NCBI RefSeq assembly: GCF_921293095.1
Contig: NC_060259.1
Location: 5,456,001 to 5,520,000, forward strand
Length of the DNA stretch: 64,000 nt
Direction: 5' to 3'
Source: Ischnura elegans
Lineage: Eukaryota > Arthropoda > Insecta > Odonata > Coenagrionidae
The notes beneath the pieces are model-generated. The model made no database searches. It was not told where the DNA came from and saw only the letters and a list, made by a program, of their open reading frames with translations. Positions 10,252 through 22,522 of the stretch are shown piece by piece (position 1 is the stretch's first letter; every line of letters begins with the position of its first letter). Made by a program: the position numbers and the translations under genes.

Positions 10252-12809
10252 CAGACGGCACAGAACCCTCCGTATCTAATTCGTATGTACATAGTACCCA
10301 TTGACTACGGGGATACTGTGCCGCTCCGTCGCTTTTCGTCAATGGATAATTTCCATTCGCGGCCTGTCGACGAAGCGCGTACGCAGCATGTGAAGGTCCG
10401 CTATGAAGCACGTACGATAGGATACGAAGCGCGCAGGAACACAGCACTCAGACTAATCTCAATCGATTAGGTCGAAAATTAGATATATCGTAACTCGCAC
10501 GATCGAAAAATGTATCGAACGCAACACAATCGATAGCTACCGACCGTAGCGAGAACCTTAATACGAATCATTATGAATTGTAAGTTCTCAACAGGTAAAT
10601 AATACTATATCATGGTATTTAGAATTCATGATACAGTATTATTTACCTATTGAGAATTTACAAAACTTATTCGGCCACTTAAATAACTGCGAAAAATGAG
10701 ATTCTCAAGGCTAATTCACGCATCCCCAGCATCCAGCATTCTTAAGTGGCTCGTACTTACTTGGAAACCTTGAGATGTTAATAAGAGTAAATTCTTATTA
10801 ATTTTGACACTAAATAAGACATCACATAGCCCACGAGCATTAAAAAGCTTACCCTAAAGCCTGACGAAATAAAATTTTTAAATAAAAATTGCCGATGAAA
10901 CAGGATTGCTGACACATCTGCTATTAGTATGATCGAATTCATCAAAATGCAAGCAAAAATTAACGTATAGTTCAGTGTCAGCTACTAAAACTTACCCATG
11001 TCAGGCGCTAAAGTATTTGAAAAATTATTTGGGATGAGTAAAAGTCTCAAGGTCACTGCAGTAAATGTATCAACCTATTAAAAATATGAAAGTCCTGCCA
11101 AATCACCAGCATAAACACTTGTAAAATAAAACATGGTATCTCTTAGATCACACCTCCGATTTTATACTTACTTTGCATGAAGTCACCACCACAATAAATT
11201 TTAAAGAGGCAGGAAAGAAAAAACCCACAGAAATACAATACATATATTATGTATTTTCTATTGTCAACCACAATAATATTTCCAATTTTCTCTTCTATCC
11301 CACATCTAATTTAGCGAAACAATTACTCTTATTCTCTTTCAAATAAAAAATTATTTAAAAGAGGATCGACTGGTCGATACATAAAAACTATCTTCAATAC
11401 TTTCTCCGATGAACGTCCACTATCACAGCATCAACTTGCACAAATCAAATCCACATCCACAAATATGTCACTTCTGCCACAATGTCTGTCTTCTTGGCGA
11501 CAGGTAACAGTGAAGCAATGGTACCTTCCTCCAATCTGGGCACCTTCAATTCAGCAAGAATTTTCTCCTCGTCTTCTCGTCCAAGGCCACAGATTATTTT
11601 CTGATATCACAAGGTGCGATGTGAAGCTCACACACCTAAAATTAATAAATAATAAAATACCATGTAACGTATTAGGTCAAATCATTTCCAATTTTTGGTA
11701 TTTCTCCATGAGAAATCAAATTACTAGGCTCGTAAATATATATCAAATATTTGTATGCCTGATATTTTTATTGTTTTAAACTATAGCATAAGATAATTTT
11801 TAATGATGAAAACCGACGTGTAATACACCATAGGGCAAGCTAAGAAGCAATATTTGATCCTATAAACTTGGCAGCTAATTCCTAGTTTCTCCTTTAACCA
11901 CACGTTTACCGAATGAATTAATACAAAAAAACAACTAAAATGCAAGAATTTTCAAATGAATTGCTGCTACAATATTTTGAATCACCATTTTTAGTACTGA
12001 ATAGTACTGAATAGTACTATAGTACTTCAGTACTGAATAGTTCGGGATGTTGATGCATCAACATCCCGAAGCCACTTCTAACTTAAAATTACATCCAAAT
12101 AATTACAGCGAGAAAGAGTACATACCTCACAGTTTTTCGTAGGGGTGAAATGTTTTCTTCTTATCGCCCAAATGCACTTCTTCTTCAACTCAGGATCTTT
12201 TGGAAAGCTAAAATTTTGAACCATGTCCCGGAGTTTCCATTACATCCCGACAATACACACACGAAAGGCATTTTTAACTAAAATACCTCACAAACACGTT
12301 TCTGAAGCCCAGTGAAAGAAATTAAAGAATAAGGGAAACATCCCCAGACGGCACAGAACCGTCCGTATCTAATTCGTAAGTACATAGTACCCATTGACTA
12401 CGGGGATACTATGCCGCTCCGTCACTTTTCGGTAATAGATAATATTCATTCCCGACCTGTCGACGAAGCGCGTACGTAGCATCACCATTGCCGGACACTA
12501 TTTTTCACCAACTTAACCACAAAAATCCCTGAAATGTGGTGAGACGTAACTTAAACGACGCGATCTCCAAAGGTCAGTGCTGGCTTTTGATCGGGCCTTC
12601 TTTGGAAGGATATGGCACCACCCGCGAAAGAAAATAGTCCCAGACTGAATACAGGTTTATCGATGAGATACAATTTTGTAGGTGCATATGATTTTGCCAG
12701 CCCTCTTGTATCTTTTTTCTTCATTAAAAGAAATAAGAAACAAAACTTTTTTAATAACTTCCTAATCGCGATTTCTTGTATCCACTTATATGTTGATGGT
12801 CCACCTTCG
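10252..12809 (-). mobile_element. THAP-element copy (array unit 3)
   Basis: It begins CAGACGGCACAG, two bases short of the full terminus. It contains the subterminal hairpin near 10579-10655, exon 2 near 11465-11640 and exon 1 at 12126-12271 (minus strand), and another nested end fragment at 12343-12482. Its far end is cut at the same base as in unit 2. Confidence 0.75.
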
Positions 12810-15273
12810 CAGACGGCACAGAACCCTCCGTATCTAATTCGTATGTACATAGTACCCATTGACTACGGGGATACTGTGCCGCTCCGTCGCTTTTCGTCAA
12901 TGGATAATTTCCATTCGCGGCCTGTCGACGAAGCGCGTACGCAGCATGTGAAGGTCCGCTATGAAGCACGTACGATAGGATACGAAGCGCGCAGGAACAC
13001 AGCACTCAGACTAATCTCAATCGATTAGGTCGAAAATTAGATATATCGTAACTCGCACGATCGAAAAATGTATCGAACGCAACACAATCGATAGCTACCG
13101 ACCGTAGCGAGAACCTTAATACGAATCATTATGAATTGTAAGTTCTCAACAGGTAAATAATACTATATCATGGTATTTAGAATTCATGATACAGTATTAT
13201 TTACCTATTGAGAATTTACAAAACTTATTCGGCCACTTAAATAACTGCGAAAAATGAGATTCTCAAGGCTAATTCACGCATCCCCAGCATCCAGCATTCT
13301 TAAGTGGCTCGTACTTACTTGGAAACCTTGAGATGTTAATAAGAGTAAATTCTTATTAATTTTGACACTAAATAAGACATCACATAGCCCACGAGCATTA
13401 AAAAGCTTACCCTAAAGCCTGACGAAATAAAATTTTTAAATAAAAATTGCCGATGAAACAGGATTGCTGACACATCTGCTATTAGTATGATCGAATTCAT
13501 CAAAATGCAAGCAAAAATTAACGTATAGTTCAGTGTCAGCTACTAAAACTTACCCATGTCAGGCGCTAAAGTATTTGAAAAATTATTTGGGATGAGTAAA
13601 AGTCTCAAGGTCACTGCAGTAAATGTATCAACCTATTAAAAATATGAAAGTCCTGCCAAATCACCAGCATAAACACTTGTAAAATAAAACATGGTATCTC
13701 TTAGATCACACCTCCGATTTTATACTTACTTTGCATGAAGTCACCACCACAATAAATTTTAAAGAGGCAGGAAAGAAAAAACCCACAGAAATACAATACA
13801 TATATTATGTATTTTCTATTGTCAACCACAATAATATTTCCAATTTTCTCTTCTATCCCACATCTAATTTAGCGAAACAATTACTCTTATTCTCTTTCAA
13901 ATAAAAAATTATTTAAAAGAGGATCGACTGGTCGATACATAAAAACTATCTTCAATACTTTCTCCGATGAACGTCCACTATCACAGCATCAACTTGCACA
14001 AATCAAATCCACATCCACAAATATGTCACTTCTGCCACAATGTCTGTCTTCTTGGCGACAGGTAACAGTGAAGCAATGGTACCTTCCTCCAATCTGGGCA
14101 CCTTCAATTCAGCAAGAATTTTCTCCTCGTCTTCTCGTCCAAGGCCACAGATTATTTTCTGATATCACAAGGTGCGATGTGAAGCTCACACACCTAAAAT
14201 TAATAAATAATAAAATACCATGTAACGTATTAGGTCAAATCATTTCCAATTTTTGGTATTTCTCCATGAGAAATCAAATTACTAGGCTCGTAAATATATA
14301 TCAAATATTTGTATGCCTGATATTTTTATTGTTTTAAACTATAGCATAAGATAATTTTTAATGATGAAAACCGACGTGTAATACACCATAGGGCAAGCTA
14401 AGAAGCAATATTTGATCCTATAAACTTGGCAGCTAATTCCTAGTTTCTCCTTTAACCACACGTTTACCGAATGAATTAATACAAAAAAACAACTAAAATG
14501 CAAGAATTTTCAAATGAATTGCTGCTACAATATTTTGAATCACCATTTTTAGTACTGAATAGTACTGAATAGTACTATAGTACTTCAGTAATGAATAGTT
14601 CGGGACGTTGATGCATCAACATCCCGAAGCCACTTCTAACTTAAAATTACATCCAAATAATTACAGCGAGAAAAAGTACATACCTCACAGTTTTTCGTAG
14701 GGGTGAAATGTTTTCTTCTTATCGCCCAAATGCACTTCTTCTTCAACTCAGGATCTTTTGGAAAGCTAAAAACTTGAACCATGTACCGGAGTTTCCATTA
14801 CATCCCGACAATACACACACGAAAGGCATTTTTAACATAAATATCTCACAAACACGTTTCTGAAGCCCAGTGAATGAAATTAAAGAATAAGGGAAACTTC
14901 ACCATTACCAGACACTCTATTTTTCACAAACTTAGCCACAAAATTCCTGAAATGTGGTGAGACGTGACGTAAACGATGCGATCTCCAACGGCTTGTGCTA
15001 GCTTGTGAAGGCATGTGATCTTTCTAGGAGGATATGGCACGATGGCACCAGATGGCACCACCCGCAAAAGAAAATAGTCCCAGACCGAATACAGTTTTAT
15101 CGATGAGATACAATTTTATCGATGCATATGAATTTGCCAGTCCTCTTGCATCTTTTTTCATCATTAAAGGAAATAAAGAAACAAAACCTTTTTAGTAACT
15201 TCCTAAGCGCGATTTTTGTATCTCTATGGTCCACCCTCGTATTCAGGTACGAAAACTTCCTGTGCCGTCTGGG
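12810..15273 (-). mobile_element. THAP-element copy (array unit 4) with intact terminus
   Basis: This unit runs from CAGACGGCACAG to CTGTGCCGTCTGGG at 15260-15273, so the far terminal repeat is complete. THAP exon 1 lies at 14684-14829, and an acceptor-flanked exon 2 starts at 14193 (minus strand). Exon 2 begins with V-C-E-L-H, the C-x2-H half of the finger. The open stretch at 14023-14337 on the plus strand is antisense to this exon. Confidence 0.8.
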
Positions 15274-15497
15274 TCCGCCCCCCCGAAGTATAATAACACA
15301 ATCATTTTCCTTCATAATAGAAATCAAAATATTGAAAAATAATGAATTTTAAAAATATTTCTTTGACCATTGAAGTTTTTTCGATTATGAAAAGTGTTTG
15401 AATAACTTGAATTCCAATACTTACTATCCTGTTTTTCAAAACTTTTCCCACCTGGTTTTGGACCCCCCCCCAAACGAAATTCCTGACTACGCCACTG
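15274..15497 (-). mobile_element. Truncated hAT-like MITE
   Basis: It is the reverse complement of most of 59032-59300, with C-runs at 15281 and 15467 and the terminus GCCACTG at 15491-15497. The opposite end is missing because the THAP element terminus abuts it at 15273. Confidence 0.7.
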
Positions 15498-15757
15498 TAC
15501 ACAATAGTTTCTGTAATTGTGTGAAAAAAGCTCATTTAGAAGTTCTTCCATTCATGTTTTAGGATGTAACCTATTTGTGTGGCTGACAATGAGACATCGC
15601 TAGAGTGATGTTCAGTATTAGAATGCCGATCTTATTTTCTGAAACGAAATAGGTGTGGTAGAAAAAAGTCACAGCTTTCTTCCACATAGGCCCGGGTGCG
15701 ATTCTCATCTTAAGATTTTGTAGTATAAGTTCCGTTGAGAAACTACGTCAGTCAAGT

Positions 15758-15840
15758 ACCTCGATAGCCGAGGTTGTTAAATCTCTAGTTCGTGATCCTG
15801 TAATATGCAGGTCCTGGGTTCAAGACCACGTGAAGGCCAA
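15758..15840 (+). ncRNA. tRNA-derived, SINE-like head
   Basis: TAGCCGAGGTTGTTAA fits an A-box region and GGGTTCAAGACC, 45 bp further on, fits a B box (GGTTCRANNCC). The intervening CCTGTAATATGCAGGTCC also looks tRNA-derived. The acceptor stem is poor, so it is not called as a functional tRNA. The inverted paralogue is at 58692-58774. Confidence 0.55.
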
Positions 15841-15969
15841 TTTTTTTAATGCCCTATAACTTAAGAAATCACTGTTGCAACTCATCCCCATTCGTTTAAT
15901 TTAGTTTATTAGCGATTTTTTTTTAATTTTTATGTTAATTTATGGATTTTTAGTTTTTATTTTATCCTA

Positions 15970-16260
15970 CCCTTCCTGTACCCTTCATTGAGGCTGGCCA
16001 AACCCTTCCCGTACCCTCCAGGAAGGAGAGGGCGTACCCACCAATGTTCTAAAATACCCTTCGTGTACCCTTGCTGAAGGGTACACTTATCCTTCCTTTA
16101 CCCTTCATCGAGGCTGGCCAAACCCTTCCCGTGCCCTCCAGGAAGGAGAGGGCGTACCCACCAATGTTCTAAAATACCCTTCGTGTACCCTTGCTGAAGG
16201 GTACAGGAAGGGTACACCTATCCTTCCTGTACCCTCAATGGAGGGTAAACCTCTCCTTAA
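15970..16260. repeat. TACCCTTC minisatellite, ~120-bp units
   Basis: The phrase CCCTTCATTGAGGCTGGCC at 15981 recurs at 16101 with one change. Inside each unit the word TACCCTTCCTG and its complement alternate, giving local hairpins. The same words build the arrays at 58270-58570 and 60012-60650. Confidence 0.8.
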
Positions 16261-16284
16261 TGGAGGAGTTTATTTTTATCAGGG

Positions 16285-16490
16285 AAGTGGCTAATATGCT
16301 GAGCATATGTTAAAAACATATGTTGAGCATGTGTGGAAAACATGCTGAGCATATGTTGAAAACTTGTGTTGAACATATGTTGAGCATGTGCCTTGCCGGA
16401 CATTTACATATGCTCAGCATGTGCTGAAATTATGTTGAACACATCTTACATATGTGTTGAAAATGCCTTGAGCATACTCTGAACACAAAT
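16285..16490. repeat. GCATATGTTGA word array
   Basis: About ten variants of CATATGTTGAGCATGTG occur in direct and inverted form, with palindromic cores CATATG and GCATGTGC. The array runs up to the start of the gag-like ORF. It could be a remnant of regulatory or LTR sequence, or an independent word-array element. Confidence 0.6.
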
Positions 16491-16524
16491 TGTGCTACTA
16501 GGGGAGACTCACGTTTCTCACGAA

Positions 16525-17682
16525 ATGTCTGCTTCTCAGACATTGCCAGTTTCTGAAGCGTTAATAATTGTTAAACAATTACTCAGTGATTTTCCGTCAT
16601 TTGAAGTCTCTAATAGTGAGAATTGGTTTAATTTCATGTTAAAAATCAATGAAATTGTTACTTTGTCTTTGGTTCCTCTGTCAACGTTATTGTACCTTTT
16701 GGTATCTAAACTTCATGCCAACTCTCGTCATTTTTGGTTGTCTATGTTAAACTTGAATCTCTCATGGCCTCAAATCACAGAAAGAGTTTGGGCTAGAATC
16801 GTTAGTGACAGAGAGTTTGATCGCTTGATCACCACGAAAGTTAAGAGATTCCATGGATTGCAATTTCCTCGCGAGACGCCCCACGATTTCGTGTCTTCTG
16901 TGCGTAATGCTATTCAAGTATTAGGTTTGCATTACTCAGAGTCTTGCATTGTGCGACTCATTATTCAAGGGCTTAATCCATTAACTAAATCTGCAATTAT
17001 GTTCTCAAATCAGCCCAACACGTTTGAAGAATTGGACTCGAATTATCACGCAGGCTTCTAAACATTTGATGGACTGTGCTGAATATTCCAACACTTTCCA
17101 TCGTATCTCTAGGAACACGTCTGCTGTTGCCTCTTCCAGTGTGTCTAGGGAAGTTTCCATTCCTATTAAATGTTCTTACTGTCATAAACCTGGCCACGAA
17201 GTGAACGAGTGTCGCATAAGACGACGATTTACTCAGCCGGCCGTGAGTTTGATGAGTATCCGTGACAAGTGTTTGTCTCGATTGCCTATTTTATCCATTA
17301 ACCTTCATTCAGTGCCATGCCAAGCTTTTATTGATGCTGGGTGTTCAGTTTCCTTGTGTGATGAAGATTTCTTAGCTTCTCTGAAATGTTCCCGGAGAAA
17401 GATTATTCGTAAGAATGTTGGCATCGATTTAATTACGGTGTCGGGGCAGCCATTTCATATTAATTCCACTGTCTTTCTCAAGGTCCAAATAGGCTAGTTT
17501 TCTTGGAACCACGTGTTTTATTTAGCCAAAATTCCGTTTCCTGTGTTACTCGGTGTGGATTTCATTTTTAATTCAAACATGATCATTCGTGCGACGAATG
17601 TCAGTTTTGAAAATGCCCCGCAATTCCGCTTTTCTTTCACGGACAAGTGCGAAGCGTTTAAATCGGCGCCACGCAAGTAACA
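16525..17682 (+). pseudogene. LTR-retrotransposon gag-protease remnant
   Basis: The first frame (16525-17061) has a retroviral-type capsid pattern. A shift of one frame near 17030-17060 leads to a zinc knuckle C-x2-C-x4-H-x4-C at about 17174-17215. The region after it has the retropepsin signature FIDAGCSVSL, with Ala-Gly in place of the usual Thr-Gly. An in-frame TAG at 17495 interrupts the protease, whose C-terminal motif LLGVDF follows at about 17545. The gag to knuckle to protease order fits Ty3/gypsy. No reverse transcriptase or LTR follows; unrelated word repeats begin at about 17690. Confidence 0.75.
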
Positions 17683-17905
17683 TTGATTGTTGGGTCTCGG
17701 TTGGGGAACCGTAGTCACGGTTGGCTCATTGTGGGTGGATATGCCTACCAAATTCCGCTGTTGGCCCAACGCAGATATTGTTCGGCGGCCCAACGAAACG
17801 GTTTATGCTGTTGGGATATTGTTCGGTGGCCCAACGGAAATCCCCAACGATGGCCCTACGAAATGGATTATCATTGGGCCACCGTTGGGACATCATACCA
17901 TTTCC
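17683..17905. repeat. GTTGGGCCAAC word array
   Basis: TTGGGCC, GGCCCAAC and GTTGGG recur about a dozen times in both orientations between 17690 and 17890. The same vocabulary forms an array at 24990-25210, but the two loci do not align as copies. Open frames here are repeat translations. Confidence 0.65.
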
Positions 17906-19893
17906 TCAATTTCCGCCATGAGCGCTGCAAACAAAATTCCGACAAGATCTTCAACACAGAGATGGGCAAAATTCCATTGTAATCGATTTATCGTATCAAA
18001 TGGTTATCGGATCGGTAGCATCTATTCATTAAAAAATAGGGATGGCATAATCAATTGCTTTGACAGTCAGTGCTGCCGACTATGTGCAGGCAGAATAATT
18101 ATTTTACCTTTGATGTATCCAATTATACTCCAAGTTGATACAATCAAATGAAGATAATGCCAAACAAATGGTAAGCTTTACCTCATCTCTCATCATATCA
18201 TAATGCGTCCGATTCACGTGACTTTGCGAATTATAGTGGTATTCCTACACGTAATGTTAAATTTACTGCAATAATGACATGTCACAGTTTTTCCCAAGTT
18301 TTTATGAAAAAATTTCCATAATTGACTTTCTAAGGGAGCCGCGTATGAATTTTTTCTTTCACTAGAATATCCAGTCTACTTGGATTAAATTTCAAAATAA
18401 GATTATAGCCGCCGGTGCTTGATTCACATGCGATATTTGGAAACAAAGAGTGCCGCCGAGTTTTTCAAGTGAAAGTCGAGCTTAACCAATCGATACAACG
18501 ATTGAATCGACACCTCAAAATCGAAAGAATCGGAACTCAACAATCGAACACTATCGATTGTCGATTATTTTCACCCATCCGCCATCATTACTAGTGATGA
18601 GCGGAACCAAGCCGCTGTTACTCCCGAGAAAAAAGTGGCTTGTTTTTGAGGCCGCGGTAAATGTCGGAACTAAAGGCAGCACCTGTCCTCAACCCTGGCA
18701 GACGTCGTAATGGCATTGAAACCCGTGTAAATTAAGGAAATATTTGCGGAGAATATGTTGGATTCCATAGATATAAGGCTAAATCTTATCATTTTAAATT
18801 CAATAACCATTCTTTCATGTGAACTGTATGAGCTTACGCAGGGATTCTAACACTCCTGTACATTGATATTGCGAATTATATGCCGGTGACTTTTTCCCTT
18901 AGGCTACGAACTTGTAACTGCTAAGTACGCCTTTAAGCAATGGAATAAATACTGGAGATTATCTACGACATTAGCGAACGGATTCTCATCACAGTAAGGT
19001 GATGCTTACGTAAATGACGCGATACAAAAACTAAATATTTATCACAACAGATGCACAGTACAAATTTCTCAGATTAGGTGATGGAAGAGAGTTATACTAA
19101 AAATAAATTCATTATATCTATCTTATTAAAGGTTTGGTTCAAAATGAAAAGAAGTAAATACCCATTGCATTTAAGTAATTTATTCAGGTTTGGAGATAAC
19201 TTTGAAACATGTGTAGATATAGATTGAACAAATAAAAAGAACAATGTGACCTTCTCAATACAGGGAAGTGGTAAACTCCATAAAAGGGTTAAGTATGCAT
19301 GTATTGCGATGACCTCGTCCCTTAAAAGTTTATCTGCACATTCATTATGGCTAAGTTTCCAATTCACGACATAAAAATCTTCCAATCTGAGTCATTACTG
19401 GCACCTATCAAAGAACATCACTGCCACACAAAATTATAAGTATCCAATAATTTTCTCCACAGATGAACCGTCTTAACATAGATGATCCTGTAAGCTGGAA
19501 TCATTGCAAATGATAGGAAAAACATTATAGGAATATCAATCTGTACTGTCACATTACAAAAAACACCACTTTGGCACCGAAAACATACTGAAGTCATTTT
19601 CTTAACAGATATTGCTGATAAACAGATGAAGCCTTAGTACAGCCCATTACTCATGACTAACAAATTTATAAGATTCTACGTAGCTAAGGAAATCTCCAAT
19701 CATTAAAAGATTATACCTAAAGAGCATTAAATGATCATAATCAACATTCATATTAATTCTAACTTACTTGATGAACAACATTGATTACCATCTGAACTGA
19801 GGTAAATAGTAAAAGCATTGGCACCGAAGCCTGAAGTCACTCAACACACGTGGCAATGGTATATTTGTAATCCAAACAAATATGATGAGTTTA
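17906..19893. other. Unassigned sequence
   Basis: No gene recognised. Near 18480-18560 ATCGATT and CAATCGA words recur. A phrase GATGAGCGGAACCAAG at 18597 resembles GTGAGCGGAACCAAGG at 23036, hinting at an old dispersed repeat. The minus-strand open stretch at 19092-19385 has no known motif. Confidence 0.35.
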
Positions 19894-22029
19894 CCCTATT
19901 GGAAATTTCTTATAAGAAAATTTCTTATCAGAAATTGGACATATTTCTTATAAGAAAATTTCTTATAAGAATTTTTCTATAAGAAAATTTCTTATCAGAA
20001 ATTGGGCATATTTCTTATAAGAAAATTTCTTGTAAGAATTTTTCTATAAGAAAATTTCTTATCAGAAATTGGGCATATTTCTTATAAGAAAATTTCTTAT
20101 AAGAATTTTTCTTAAAAGAATATTTCTTCTAACTATCAGTTACAAAATGATATTTATAACAAATTTTCTGATGGAAATATTTATTATAAATATTATATCA
20201 ACATGCTTAAAACACTTGCGCAAACTTCTATAAAAACCTACATAAGATTTACATCCCTACTGAGAGTACAAAGTTAGCACTATACCTAATTCAATCCAAA
20301 TGTAGACGCCTATATCTTATACAACAAACCTAATGATTTCCCATGAACCAAATGTAGATGTCTATCATCAGTGTACATCAAAAAGGACATTGAAGCCCTG
20401 TAAAGTTCACCTGGCTGGCCAGGCAAGGCGAGATACCATAGAGGTCTTTCAGGGCATGGGTTCTGTATAGGGTTAATGTCCCCACATGCTAAAAGAAACT
20501 AAAATCAATGAAACCAACGATAGCCTAGAATGATATACTGATAATTGAATACAACTTTGGCAATCATTAGGCAATGAAAGATACAGGAATTGCAATATGG
20601 AATATGATTTAACCTGGAAAATTGAAGAAGCAAATGAAATAAAATTCAAGTTCCACTGGCGATAGGTACTTCAAGAAATTATATGGGAAGGAAGAGTAAA
20701 ATTTGATAAATCAAATGCATATGAGCAATGTTTATTTAAGATACCAGAGAGAATGAGACCTCTACACCCCTATGAAAAAATTGTATAAACCTGTTTCAAA
20801 ATTTTATACAATTTATACAATTACCATGGTAATTGTATAAATTGTATAAAATTTTGAAACAGGTTTATACAATTTTTTCATAGGGGCATGCAGATTTGGA
20901 TAGATAATGAAAGAAATAAGCAAAGCAAAATGGAATTTGATGCCATTTTGGAGAAAAGGATATGTAGAATATGGCTAACAATAATTGCAAGATTTAGGGA
21001 AATTAATAGGAATCCCAGAAACACTGATTGAGAATAATAGTTGATGTATTTTTCATAAAATAATAATTGTGCAGATGTTATTTAGGTTTACTCATACAAA
21101 TTCATTCTCTCCAGAGACGACTAAATCACTCACTTTGTCCATTGAAACACTGTTTTCATTAAAACTTCCACTTATATTAGATATGTCACAATCTGAAAAA
21201 TATACAAGTCTATCTAAATTAACGATGAAAAGTTTAAAATTCTACGAAACTGTTTGTTTAAGGTGACATGATTTTAGGAATGCCAGTTTTGTAAGACTTA
21301 CCAAATGAGGTCAATGCCTTATTTTTGTTAGAAGCACACGACTTATTTCATTAAACAGGTCACACAAAAACATGGTGAATGATTAACATATAAAAGCAAT
21401 ACCTAGCAACCTAACAACCAAACAAGGTTTCCATGGCAACCGTATCCTGCAACGTATGCAATCGTAGTATACATCGTGCTTATTCATGGCCCATATCAAA
21501 CTTCCATCGGTTAAGTAATCTATAGACTCGAAACAGACAGATTTTATAAGTGTACAATTTTTCGTGTGCTCTTAGGGATATATATTAACAAGTCTCATAA
21601 GAAGAAGCCTCAACTTCTTGGAACCATTTATGTCAAATACCATGCTGAAAACGCCAATAAATTAGCAGAACATTACTTAACAAAGAGTTATACATTATTT
21701 CCAAAAAAATCTTATAAGAATTTCTTAAATAATTATAAATTGCCAACATAAGTTACGGTGACTTAAATGCATGCCGGATAAAAACCTGAAAGTTATGTGA
21801 CCTGCGCAACATTCTTATAGAATGCTATAAGAAATGCAAAGTTCTTATAAGAATTTCTGTAAGACTTATAGAATCCTATAAGAATTTCTGTAAGACTTAT
21901 AGAATCCTATAAGAATTCTGTAAGACTTATAGAATCCTATCAGAATTCTGTAAGACTTACAGATATCTATAAGTCTTACAGAATTCTTATAAGAATTTCT
22001 GTAAGACTTATAAGAAATTTCCAATAGGG
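19894..22029. mobile_element. CCCTATTGG element, copy i
   Basis: The terminal repeats are CCCTATTGGAAATTTCTTAT at the left and its complement at the right. TA lies immediately outside both ends (19892-19893, 22030-22031), consistent with a 2-bp duplication. The left subterminal array is built of TTTCTTATAAGAAA words to about 20130. The right array is built of TTCTGTAAGACTTATAG words from about 21820. The ~1.6-kb middle matches 26600-27880 and 28670-29950 in inverted orientation. Reading plus, 20580-21040 is fairly open but has no recognised domain. The middle is interrupted by the 120-bp palindrome at 20767. Confidence 0.85.
20767..20886. mobile_element. Perfect 120-bp palindromic insertion
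   Basis: CCCCTATGAAAAAATTG starts a sequence that is its own reverse complement over the full 120 bp, centred on CCATGG at 20824-20829. CA flanks both sides (20765-20766, 20887-20888). The paralogous copies near 27275 and 29350 read straight through GACCTCTACA-TGCAG with a single CA, giving the empty site. The insertion is therefore younger than the host element's amplification. It has no coding capacity. Confidence 0.95.
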
Positions 22030-22522
22030 TATAAGATGAATTGAAATAAGTTGAGCATGGTATCTCATCCTTAGGAGATCATCATATCTATGAAAAACAA
22101 ATATTACATTAGCCATTGAAATGTCAATAAGTAATAAATATAGATAATCAACATTTATAGTACAAGGTACTCACTGGATGATTTTCCTGAGTTATACTCC
22201 GAAGGGTAACATTTACATTCTCATTTTACTTTCAAAAATGATGAGTTTCACAAAGAAGGCATTGTTCAACTCAACGCATTGCTGAGATGAATTGTAATAA
22301 TTCTAAGTTGAGTACGGTATCTCATCCTTGGGAGATCATCATAACTGTGAAAAACAAATATTAAATTAGCCATTGAAATGTCAATAATAAATATAGATAA
22401 TCAATATTTATCTAAATCTAAATTCATCTAAATTCCACCTAAAATGAAATCGCGAAATAACTCATTAAATATATTCATTGATACTTATGAAATTATTTTA
22501 TTTAAGCTGGGCCTTTACTTAC
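22030..22522. other. Unassigned sequence with a local duplication
   Basis: The phrase GGTATCTCATCCTTAGGAGATCATCAT at 22060 recurs near 22315 with one change, so a ~255-bp segment is duplicated. No gene is recognised. Confidence 0.45.

Larger units (their letters stand above)
9390..14588. repeat. 2558-bp tandem repeat, about two periods, near-identical
   Basis: Every landmark compared repeats at exactly +2558: THAP exon 1, the 30-bp palindrome, the nested end fragment at 9785/12343 and the terminus at 10252/12810. I saw no differences between 9390-11947 and 11948-14505 in the portions compared. The boundaries are set by small differences near 9389 and near 14590 (AGTACTG versus AGTAATG). This is either a very recent unequal-exchange duplication or an assembly duplication. 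Confidence 0.85.
15498..16284 (+). mobile_element. Compound repeat with tRNA-like head and minisatellite tail
   Basis: The sequence is repeated in inverted orientation at 58238-59031. It comprises a non-repetitive head, a tRNA-like stretch at 15758-15840, an AT-rich spacer, two ~120-bp tandem units from about 15970, and a terminus GGAGTTTATTTTTATCAGGG ending at 16284. A small stem (CTCC, then GGAG) sits about 20 bp before the end. The minisatellite core and hairpin-near-end design resemble Helentron-associated elements, but the ends do not match the classical CTRR rule. Confidence 0.65.

Noticed and set aside
10054-10470. 138-residue open frame repeated at 12612-13028
   Set aside because: It crosses the junction of two transposon units and reads terminal-repeat sequence; identity of the two copies follows from the tandem duplication.
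11465-11779. 104-residue open frame repeated at 8909 and 14023
   Set aside because: It is antisense to THAP exon 2 and its intron; no motif.
15758-15840. Functional tRNA gene
   Set aside because: Boxes A and B are plausible, but the acceptor stem does not pair and the sequence occurs as part of a larger repeat.
16525-17682. Domesticated gag gene
   Set aside because: A frame change and a stop inside the protease region argue for a decayed retrotransposon; no sign of a preserved full-length ORF.
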